From positions 1 through 5,151 of the forward strand of contig CALGUT010000026.1 of the NCBI GenBank assembly GCA_937920335.1: 5,151 bases of DNA, in the 5' to 3' direction. The stretch is from an uncultured Opitutales bacterium. GTDB taxonomy: Bacteria; Verrucomicrobiota; Verrucomicrobiia; Opitutales; UBA2995. Shown piece by piece: positions 1 to 5,151 of this stretch. The translations under genes were made by a program, and so were the position numbers. Under the pieces are notes generated by a model. The model searched no databases. It was not told where the DNA came from and saw nothing but the letters and a program-made list of their open reading frames with translations. Position 1 is the stretch's first letter; each line of letters begins with the position of its first letter.

Positions 1-1
1 G

Positions 2-145
2 GCCGGAAAACTGGATGCATTACCCGCAGCACACCCGGAAGCCAAGGCCAGCCGCCGGGATCTGGTTCGGTTGAATCAAAGGGGGAAAAAAGGGTCAAAG
101 TTCATTTTTCATATCCGGCAATCTTACTCCCGTTCCCGGTTGTAG
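2..145 (+). other. Possible 3' end of a gene entering from the left edge
   Basis: From base 2 a reading frame is open for 47 codons and ends at TAG 143-145. Its first 30 or so residues (AGKLDALPAAHPEAKASRRD and onward) are rich in Ala, Lys, Arg and Glu and look protein-like. The tail after the poly-A/G run (KKGSKFIF and onward) looks like read-through of non-coding DNA. Two other frames compete: frame 3 ends at TGA 72-74 (PENWMHYPQH near its start), just before the repeat-like sequence, and frame 1 stays open to TAG 328-330. I do not recognise the product. If a real gene ends here, the frame 3 end at 74 or the frame 2 end at 145 are the best candidates; the sequence alone does not decide. Confidence 0.25.
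81..110 (+). repeat. Mobile-element-like flank sequence (tentative)
   Basis: A G/A run is followed by AGGGTCAAAGTTCATTTTTC (91-110). From memory, this resembles the short conserved sequences lying next to REP-associated (IS200-like, Y1) transposase genes in many Gram-negative and PVC genomes. That is a recollection of style, not a verified match. No second or inverted copy was noticed elsewhere in the window, and no transposase motif is visible in the 80 bases to its left. If the reading is right, the partial frame at the left edge would be the end of such a transposase and the element boundary would lie near base 110. Confidence 0.25.
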
Positions 146-302
146 CTTGCAGTACTGATAGTCACTCCCCATTCGCCATTCTATTTTCCACGTTTGCTAC
201 CTTCACCTGCGCGCTTACAACCAAAGGAATTCCGCTCCACTGCAAGCACAGCGACGAATCATGGTTGCTCCCACGTAAACTTGGTCCCTATCGTGGTTCC
301 CT
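146..302. other. Intergenic region upstream of the oxidoreductase gene
   Basis: No convincing gene, promoter hexamer pair or terminator was seen here. It contains an 8-bp palindrome CAGTACTG at 150-157. It also contains an imperfect direct repeat, TGGTCCCTAT at 282-291 and TGGTTCCCTAT at 294-304, whose second copy runs into the ATG of the next gene. There is no Shine-Dalgarno-like sequence in the 20 bases before that ATG. Confidence 0.4.
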
Positions 303-1280
303 ATGCAAACAACCACCATTGCGTTCATAGGCGCCGGGGATATTTCCCTACTTCACGCCGAGGCTATCAAGCATTGTGACTCAGCCCAGCTAGTTGGTCT
401 TTGGTCTATCGATGCGGAATTGAACCGAGAAAAATCTCAGCTCTACGGGTGTCGCATCTACGAATCGGTCGAAGCATTGGTCAACGATCCAGGCGTAGAT
501 GCCGTTTTCATTCTTACCAATTTGGAAACCCATACTCAATACGCCACGCTCGCGATGAATGCGGGTAAGCACGTGCTGATTGAAAAACCGGTTGCGCCCA
601 GTATTAAGGAACTCAAAGCGCTCAAAGCCTGCGCTGAAAAGAATAACGTCATGCTTTGCCCGGGGCATAACTACATTCACGAGCAATCGGTCCAACGAAC
701 CAAAGAGCTGCTCGATTCTGGCAAGTTGGGGAAACTGGCAACCATTTACATACATTACCACATTCATCACCCGGAAGAAGTGGCTCGGCGTTACCCAGGC
801 GTAATCCGCCACATCCTAACCCACCATAGCTACATTCTATTGTATCTTGCCGGTGAGTCGCACGCGCCAGAATCGGTATCGGCCATGAAGACGGTCATAC
901 ATTACGATGAATTTGAAGGTGAGGACCTCGCGATGATCAACTTGCGGCTTAAGTCGGGTGCCCTTGCTCATTTCTGTGCCGACTTTGCAGCCGATGATAA
1001 CTCGAGTGAGCCCTGGACCTTTTCAGTCAAGGTTATCGGTACGGAGGGTGCGACGCGTTTCAGTTATCGTGACTGGATAGAAAACAAGCCGGGTGTAGTG
1101 CATTCGCACACCTTCTCGGCCTACGAATGGCACATCCGGGAAGAGGTCCGCCATTTCGTTGAAGCGTGTATCCAAAAAGGCGCTAAGCCTTTGTCGACCA
1201 TCGACGATGCGATTACAGCGCAGAAGATCATAGAAGGCTGCGAAGCGTCTATTGCTCAGAAACGCGAGATTTCAATCTAA
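303..1280 (+). CDS. Gfo/Idh/MocA family NAD(P)-dependent oxidoreductase
   Basis: This 325-residue cytoplasmic protein is predicted to oxidise or reduce a sugar, inositol or related polyol with NAD(P). An N-terminal Rossmann fold is shown by beta-1 and the glycine-rich loop IAFIGAGDIS (6-15). The family EKP signature is at 94-96, with K95 the expected catalytic lysine. The start of the second domain, GHNYIHEQS and onward (121-145, ending SGKLGKL), is also typical. The segment RHILTHHSYILLYLAG (169-184) corresponds to the family's catalytic-histidine motif: H174 fits the conserved histidine, H170 sits where inositol dehydrogenase has Asp, and Y177 replaces the usual Asp three residues after the histidine. 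The length is at the short end of the family's normal range. There is no signal peptide. ATG 303 gives the Rossmann strand directly, so the start is credible although no ribosome binding site is visible. The substrate cannot be read from sequence. The later TIM-barrel gene suggests sugar catabolism. Confidence 0.93.
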   Translation: MQTTTIAFIGAGDISLLHAEAIKHCDSAQLVGLWSIDAELNREKSQLYGCRIYESVEALVNDPGVDAVFILTNLETHTQYATLAMNAGKHVLIEKPVAPSIKELKALKACAEKNNVMLCPGHNYIHEQSVQRTKELLDSGKLGKLATIYIHYHIHHPEEVARRYPGVIRHILTHHSYILLYLAGESHAPESVSAMKTVIHYDEFEGEDLAMINLRLKSGALAHFCADFAADDNSSEPWTFSVKVIGTEGATRFSYRDWIENKPGVVHSHTFSAYEWHIREEVRHFVEACIQKGAKPLSTIDDAITAQKIIEGCEASIAQKREISI

Positions 1281-1443
1281 CGAATTCGGTCTCTATAAGG
1301 CCACCTGTGCTAAGGGTCTCGTCGGAGGATACAGATAGTTGTGCAGCTCCCAAAGTGAGTTCAACTTCTAAAAACTCTTTAAAAAAATAGCGGATCATCA
1401 TTTATATCCAACATATGGATACAAATCGTGACACTCTCATTAA
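1281..1443. other. Intergenic gap with A-rich tract and small inverted repeat
   Basis: This gap of 163 bp holds no gene. An A/T-rich segment (about 1368-1390, including seven A residues) is followed by a short inverted repeat, TATCC (1405-1409) and GGATA (1417-1421), with a 7-base spacer. A TTTATAT at 1402-1408 could serve as a -10 element, with TTTAAA at 1378-1383 as a poor -35 element at 18-base spacing. Taken together this is where a promoter and operator for the following secreted-protein gene would be expected, but each element alone is weak. No terminator with a T-run was found after the oxidoreductase gene. Confidence 0.3.
1405..1421. promoter_or_regulatory. Short inverted repeat, possible operator
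   Basis: TATCC and GGATA form 5-bp arms around AACATAT, 22 bases upstream of the GTG start of the secreted-protein gene. A CATATG palindrome (1412-1417) lies inside. The position suits a regulator site or the 5' leader of the mRNA, but arms of 5 bp arise often by chance in AT-rich DNA. Confidence 0.2.
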
Positions 1444-2967
1444 GTGCTCAACCTATCAAATATTATCATCAGAAAACCGTACATTAGGCGCTGTATTCCG
1501 GTTTTCATGGCCGCGACTTGTAGCCTTCTCCACGCCGAAATCACTTCCTATTATCCATTGGCAACAGAGCCGGGCTGGGTAGAGACGTCCGTAGGCGAAT
1601 CGTTTCTCGACGGAAATACTACGGTTTCTGAGATAAGAAATCTACTGGGCATAGACGCGGATGACAAAATCGTCATGCCGATCATTCCAGGATTCCGAGG
1701 TGGAAATCCTATTGGTGTAGTGAATGACTCCGATGGAGGGGACTTCGATGATCCATTCCAAACCCAAGGCAAAACCGACGAAACCGTTGATGCTGATGGA
1801 ATCACCTTATGGAAAACAACTGTAGGCTCGCTCAATGGTGGAAGTGGACAGGGGACAGCCGGAATCGTCTTCGAATCTACCTCCACTTACCAGGCAATGG
1901 GACCGAGTGGCACCCTCTCCGAAGGTGCCCTACTCACTCGAAGAACGGTCAAGATCGGAGAAGAAGTTTCGACCCGCTATCGGCTGGTGATGGAGTCTAC
2001 CAGCTCCTCCAAATCACTTGGAATCGACCTTCGCTCCGTAACTGTTACTACGGTGGACCACCGGTCGGTATTTGTGGGCACAGATATTGCTTCAAACCTA
2101 TTTCCAGGATCGAATCCGGTACTCGTGACCGATCCCTACAGCGCTTTGGTTCGAGTCACCGAGACTTCCTCGAGTGGAACGAGTGAAACTTTTCAAATTG
2201 TTGATGGAGTAGAAACTTCGTTCGGCCCAGAACCGACCGGAGGTTCTACTATTACCTCCATAGAGTGGCTTGTTAAAGGCGTTGGTGCGGTTCGATTCCT
2301 TTTCGCATTTGGCGATTGGTTGGACCCTATCGTGGAAAATTCGCTGTTTAATAACGGGAGCAACGTTGTGAGTGCTCAAACATTGGAAGCATTCATCTCG
2401 GCCGATGACCTCATATCAGAACAGTTGCGTGTATCCGGCGGAAGTTTGGCCGATGCGGCGGATACCGTGCTAACAGGATCCCATCAGGAGATCGTTCTTT
2501 GGCCTGTTCCGATCGAACGGGAAATAATCTTTCTGCCGATAGATGCAGGGAGCCAGCTGGCCGCCAAAGCCATTGAAGCCGGATTGAGCGGCAACGATGC
2601 CCAGCCTGGAGCGTCGCCTCAACTAGACGGTATTCCCAATATTTTGAAATTTGCATTTAACATGGACCTGAGTCGCCCGGCCTTTACTGCGATCAATGAA
2701 GCCAGCAACTTCGGACTGCCAATTGCGGACGTCGTCCAGAACGGTCAAACACAGACCTTTCAGTTGAAGTTTGTTCGGCAAAAGAATTCTGCGCTGACCT
2801 ACACTCCGATTTACTCGCAATCTCCTGACAGAAGTAGCTTTGTGCCTCTTACCGGCATAGAAACCACGACCCCGATCAACGACTCGTTTGAAAGGGTATG
2901 CATCGACTCTACGGTAATACTTCAAGAATCGTCTCCCATCTTTGGATTGGTGAAGGTTGAGTATTGA
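1444..2967 (+). CDS. Secreted protein of unknown function, verrucomicrobial C-terminal module
   Basis: This 507-residue protein is predicted to be exported. A basic stretch (RKPYIRR, 10-16) precedes a hydrophobic core (IPVFMAATCSLL, 18-29), with likely signal peptidase I cleavage after A31. C26 lacks a proper lipobox, so a lipoprotein is unlikely. The mature part is Ser/Thr/Gly-rich and beta-strand-like, with an acidic patch at 95-118 (DSDGGDFDDP and DADG) that could bind calcium. Residues 370-505 resemble the module that ends many exported verrucomicrobial proteins: an Ala/Gly helix, a DGIPN-ILKFAFNMD segment (395-408), then beta strands LKFVRQKNSALTYTPIY (441-457), FVPLTG and a final FGLVKVEY. 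The Asp-rich calcium loop usually found before DGIPN is reduced here to SPQLDG. No enzyme motif or PEP-CTERM anchor is seen. The GTG start follows directly after an in-frame TAA and has no ribosome binding site; it is chosen because it preserves the signal peptide. The role is unknown; binding or surface display of a polymer is a guess. Confidence 0.85.
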   Translation: MLNLSNIIIRKPYIRRCIPVFMAATCSLLHAEITSYYPLATEPGWVETSVGESFLDGNTTVSEIRNLLGIDADDKIVMPIIPGFRGGNPIGVVNDSDGGDFDDPFQTQGKTDETVDADGITLWKTTVGSLNGGSGQGTAGIVFESTSTYQAMGPSGTLSEGALLTRRTVKIGEEVSTRYRLVMESTSSSKSLGIDLRSVTVTTVDHRSVFVGTDIASNLFPGSNPVLVTDPYSALVRVTETSSSGTSETFQIVDGVETSFGPEPTGGSTITSIEWLVKGVGAVRFLFAFGDWLDPIVENSLFNNGSNVVSAQTLEAFISADDLISEQLRVSGGSLADAADTVLTGSHQEIVLWPVPIEREIIFLPIDAGSQLAAKAIEAGLSGNDAQPGASPQLDGIPNILKFAFNMDLSRPAFTAINEASNFGLPIADVVQNGQTQTFQLKFVRQKNSALTYTPIYSQSPDRSSFVPLTGIETTTPINDSFERVCIDSTVILQESSPIFGLVKVEY

Positions 2968-2969
2968 TC

Positions 2970-3005
2970 CCTGAAATAATTGCCTGGCATTTTTTTGATT
3001 CAGGC
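2970..3005 (+). terminator. Possible weak hairpin after the secreted-protein gene
   Basis: Just after the stop codon, CCTGAA (2970-2975) can pair with TTCAGG (2999-3004). Alternatively GCCTG (2982-2986) can pair with CAGGC (3001-3005); the two pairings exclude each other because both use CAGG. A run of seven T lies at 2990-2996, inside the loop and not after a stem, apart from a tiny TGCC-T-GGCA palindrome directly before it. This is not a classical intrinsic terminator. It may be a weak one, or part of the leader of the next gene. Confidence 0.25.
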
Positions 3006-3009
3006 GTCG

Positions 3010-3016
3010 AAAGGAG
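3010..3016 (+). promoter_or_regulatory. Strong Shine-Dalgarno sequence not placed at the next gene's start
   Basis: AAAGGAG is the best ribosome-binding-site match in the window's intergenic regions, yet it ends 49 bases before the ATG of the TIM-barrel gene. At the ideal spacing of 7 bases it precedes a TTG (3024) that opens an 8-codon ORF. The actual gene start at 3066 has only a weak AAGAA nearby. Confidence 0.4.
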
Positions 3017-3023
3017 TTCAGTT

Positions 3024-3050
3024 TTGCAAAAATACGTGCCAACGTTCTGA
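3024..3050 (+). CDS. Putative 8-codon leader ORF (tentative)
   Basis: TTG followed by seven codons (peptide MQKYVPTF if TTG is read as Met) ends at TGA 3048-3050, 15 bases before the ATG of the TIM-barrel gene. It is in the same frame as that gene, but two stops (TGA 3048, TAA 3057) separate them, so it is not an N-terminal extension. The only support is the well-placed AAAGGAG. It could be a leader peptide coupling translation to the downstream gene, or a chance arrangement. Confidence 0.18.
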   Translation: MQKYVPTF

Positions 3051-3065
3051 AAACCATAAGAACCT

Positions 3066-4202
3066 ATGTCACAAATACCCTACTCTGCACCGTCATCACG
3101 TCGCCACTTTATGAAAACTATCGCTGCGGGTAGCGCCCTCGCAGCTACCGGTCCCTTAGCAGGATTCGCAGCACACCATAAAGGTGGAGGCGTAAAACTG
3201 GGCTATGACAACTTTGCCGTCCGCGCCATGAACTGGATGGTCGAAGATCATCTTAAATATTCAGAGAAATTAGGTATCGATTCCCTTTTCATGTCGGACC
3301 TGGACCACTTCAAAAGCTTTGATACCAGTTACTTAAAAGACGTTCGCAAAAAGGCGTCTGACATGGGCATCGGCATCCATGTGGGCACCTGGAGTATTTG
3401 TCCGACATCCGTTACCTTCAAAGATAAATGGGGCACGGCGGTTGAACACCTAAGACTTTCAATCCGCGTGGCGGAGGCTTTGGGTTCACCGGTAATCCGA
3501 GTAGTCCTGGGTAACCGTGACGACCGTCTAACCGAAGGTGGTATTATGGCGCGTATCAAAGATACGGCAGCGGTTTGCCGCGTATGTCGTTCACAAGCGA
3601 TGGATGCTGGGGTCAAGATAGCCATGGAAAACCATGCCGGCGACATGCAAGCCGCCGAAGTAGTCACGCTCATCGAAGAGGCCGGTGGCACAGACTATAT
3701 GGGAGCCAATCTGGACGCCGGAAACGCCTCCTGGACCCTCGAGGATCCGCTCGAAAACCTCGAAGTGATGGGACCTTACGCCCTCACTACCAGTTTGCGC
3801 GACTCCGCGATATGGACCTCGGAAAAAGGTACCACCGTTCAATGGACTGCCATGGGACAAGGCAACGTCGACTGGGTCGCCTATTTCAAACGATTTAAAG
3901 AACTCTGCCCCGGCGTTCCTGTGCATATCGAAACCATCTCCGGGTTCAATCGCGAGATTCCATTTCTGGAAGATGGTTTCATGGACATGTTTCCCGACAT
4001 GAAAGCCACCACATTGGCGCGCTACCTTAAGTGGGCTCGTCAAGGCGAAGCCCGCGAACCGTGGAAAGCTCCTGTTGGACCGAACGCAGACAGAGCCGAT
4101 CACAATAAAGATATCGCCACGCAGAACTTTCAGAAAGCTGAAATTGAAGAGAGTATTCGCTACTGTAAGTCAATCGGCTTGGGGTTAAAAAATAGTTTGT
4201 AA
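3066..4202 (+). CDS. Tat-exported sugar phosphate isomerase/epimerase-like TIM-barrel protein
   Basis: This 378-residue protein belongs to the xylose-isomerase-like (AP endonuclease 2) TIM-barrel superfamily, whose members isomerise, epimerise or eliminate on sugars using a divalent metal. The N-terminus is a twin-arginine signal: SRRHFMK (11-17), then a mildly hydrophobic stretch to about 36 (GFAAHH), so it should fold in the cytoplasm and be exported. This signal decides for ATG 3066 over ATG 3111 (M16), which would lose the two arginines. The barrel starts at VKLGYDNF (43-50). Expected metal ligands are E188 (IAMENHAGD, 185-193), D217 (ANLDAGN, 214-220) and E289 (HIETISG, 287-293). The strand that normally carries a His before x-[KR]-D reads TTSLRDSAIW (241-250), with S243 in the His position. 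The C-terminus ESIRYCKSIGLGLK (362-375) matches the closing motif usual in planctomycete and verrucomicrobial members. Reaction and substrate are unknown. Bases 4203-4268 separate it from the rhomboid gene with no terminator seen. Confidence 0.9.
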   Translation: MSQIPYSAPSSRRHFMKTIAAGSALAATGPLAGFAAHHKGGGVKLGYDNFAVRAMNWMVEDHLKYSEKLGIDSLFMSDLDHFKSFDTSYLKDVRKKASDMGIGIHVGTWSICPTSVTFKDKWGTAVEHLRLSIRVAEALGSPVIRVVLGNRDDRLTEGGIMARIKDTAAVCRVCRSQAMDAGVKIAMENHAGDMQAAEVVTLIEEAGGTDYMGANLDAGNASWTLEDPLENLEVMGPYALTTSLRDSAIWTSEKGTTVQWTAMGQGNVDWVAYFKRFKELCPGVPVHIETISGFNREIPFLEDGFMDMFPDMKATTLARYLKWARQGEAREPWKAPVGPNADRADHNKDIATQNFQKAEIEESIRYCKSIGLGLKNSL

Positions 4203-4268
4203 GTGTCGCCGCAAAGAAACGACCAAACCAACCTGCGCTTGTTAACCATTAGAGCGTAGAGAATTAGA

Positions 4269-5021
4269 ATGAAGCACTTTCCTCGCGTAATCCTCGTATT
4301 AATCGGAATCAATGTCGCTTTTTTCCTGCCTTACCTGCTAGCACGAGGAATTAATGAAACGCTGCTCGATAACTTTGCGTTATATTTCTTAAAGAACGAC
4401 GCCTTCCACGTCTGGCAATTTGTAACCTACATGTTCCTGCATGGAAACGAACTGCACATCTTCTTTAATATGTTCGCACTCGCCTCCTTCGGTATTCCAC
4501 TCAGTATGATCTGGGGCTGGAAGCGTTTTCTCATATTTTATTTCGCGACTGGTATTGGAGCGGGAATCGTTTATTCAGGCGTAAACTACTTCCAGTTCTC
4601 AAACGCTTATGAGGTCATGACGGCCGCTGGATTCTCCAGTGAAGCGATTGGTAACTTTATAACCACGACGCGTGCAGACCCTGCGCTCGTTGCAAAAGTC
4701 CCACAAGAAACCCTGCAACTCATATTTGATATCAATCGCTCCAGTGCGGTTGGTGCATCCGGTGCCATCTACGGAATCTTGGTAGCTTTCGGTTTTCTAT
4801 TCCCCAACGCGAAACTTACGCTGATCTTCCTGCCAGTTCCAATCGCTGCAAAATATTTTATTCCCGCCATCGTCGCAATCGACCTATTCTCCGGAATCAC
4901 AGGTGTTTCTCTCTTTGGTGGCGGCATAGCCCACTTTGCCCATGTGGGAGGAGCCGCTATTGGGATGCTTATCATGCTTTACTGGCGGCGCCCGAACGTA
5001 GACGCAGTAAGACCTCTTTGA
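4269..5021 (+). CDS. Rhomboid family intramembrane serine protease
   Basis: This 250-residue inner-membrane protease is predicted to cleave transmembrane segments of other proteins within the bilayer. About six membrane segments can be seen, near 5-24, 60-78, 84-103, 158-178, 186-208 and 216-236. The segment WQFVTYMFLHGNELHIFFNM (49-68) is the family's first-loop and TM2 signature, with H63 and N67 matching the oxyanion-side His and Asn of GlpG. GASGAIYG (162-169) holds the nucleophile S164, and AHFAHVGGAAIG (221-232) holds the catalytic H225, so the Ser-His dyad is complete and the protein should be active. A hydrophilic stretch of about 50 residues (105-155) lies between the third and fourth segments, longer than in GlpG. 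There is no extra soluble domain. The ATG at 4269 follows a purine-rich AGAGAATTAG (4258-4267) and starts just before TM1. The substrate cannot be inferred. Confidence 0.95.
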   Translation: MKHFPRVILVLIGINVAFFLPYLLARGINETLLDNFALYFLKNDAFHVWQFVTYMFLHGNELHIFFNMFALASFGIPLSMIWGWKRFLIFYFATGIGAGIVYSGVNYFQFSNAYEVMTAAGFSSEAIGNFITTTRADPALVAKVPQETLQLIFDINRSSAVGASGAIYGILVAFGFLFPNAKLTLIFLPVPIAAKYFIPAIVAIDLFSGITGVSLFGGGIAHFAHVGGAAIGMLIMLYWRRPNVDAVRPL

Positions 5022-5151
5022 AACCGTTGAGATGGGAAGTGAGCCCCAAATTGAATACCGTCTTTTGCTAATTAAATGCGGGTTAGAATGATCATCCTGG
5101 CGTGACTCCCGCAAATAGGACCACTTGAAAAGTTAGTCTGGTTGGCTTAAT
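5022..5151. other. Non-coding right end with an inverted repeat
   Basis: No gene start or RNA gene is seen. TGCGGG (5077-5082) and CCCGCA (5108-5113) form 6-bp arms around a 25-base loop that contains the palindrome ATGATCAT (5088-5095). No T-run follows, so a classical intrinsic terminator is not supported. It could be a factor-independent 3' stem for the rhomboid mRNA or a site for the next gene beyond the window. Confidence 0.25.

Noticed and set aside
194..379. 61-codon ATG frame upstream of and overlapping the oxidoreductase start
   Set aside because: It has no recognisable motif or ribosome binding site and overlaps the Rossmann-fold start, which is far better supported.
1352..1390. 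Hairpin AAAGTGAGTT with AAAACTCTTT followed by an A-run, as a terminator for the oxidoreductase gene
   Set aside because: The stem needs a bulge and is followed by A and not T on the coding strand; no gene converges from the right to use it in the other direction.
1519..1536. Lipoprotein signal around C26 of the secreted protein
   Set aside because: The residues before the cysteine (M-A-A-T) do not make a lipobox; ordinary signal peptidase I cleavage after A31 fits better.
2623..3057. 144-codon open frame on the - strand
   Set aside because: It lies opposite the end of the secreted-protein gene, has a basic, Arg-rich composition typical of antisense frames, and shows no motif.
3591..4103. 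170-codon open frame on the - strand
   Set aside because: It is fully opposite the TIM-barrel gene, whose + strand frame carries clear family motifs; the antisense translation shows none.
4769..5114. Two - strand open frames opposite the rhomboid 3' end
   Set aside because: Both are shadows of the rhomboid gene, with low-complexity Pro/Ala or Arg/Ser-rich translations and no start context.

Overview
The window carries four complete protein genes, all on the + strand, plus a short left-edge stretch that may be the 3' end of another gene. Codon use, the Tat-exported sugar-isomerase-like protein and the C-terminal layout of the large secreted protein suggest a Verrucomicrobiota genome, most likely of the Opitutia/Puniceicoccales type. 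This assignment rests on protein style and not on a marker gene.

Layout: bases 1-302 hold an ambiguous frame tail, a mobile-element-like sequence at about 81-110 and no clear gene. Bases 303-1280 encode a Gfo/Idh/MocA-family NAD(P)-dependent oxidoreductase. Bases 1444-2967 encode a 507-residue secreted protein of unknown function, whose C-terminal third resembles a domain common at the ends of verrucomicrobial exported proteins. Bases 3066-4202 encode a Tat-exported xylose-isomerase-like TIM-barrel protein (sugar phosphate isomerase/epimerase superfamily). Bases 4269-5021 encode a rhomboid intramembrane serine protease. The last 130 bases are non-coding as far as can be seen.

The oxidoreductase and the TIM-barrel protein belong to two families that repeatedly occur together in sugar and glycoside catabolism, where a Gfo/Idh enzyme oxidises a sugar hydroxyl and a TIM-barrel partner acts on the keto-sugar. 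Here they are separated by the secreted protein and by gaps of 163 and 98 bp, so a shared pathway is possible but unproven. The rhomboid lies 66 bp after the TIM-barrel gene with no visible terminator between them. It is a common housekeeping-type gene and need not be functionally linked.

No RNA gene, CRISPR array, intact insertion sequence or obvious defence or biosynthetic system is visible. The points most worth checking are the apparent loss of a metal-ligand histidine in the TIM-barrel protein, a good ribosome binding site placed before an 8-codon mini-ORF and not before the annotated gene, and the possible mobile-element remnant at the left edge.
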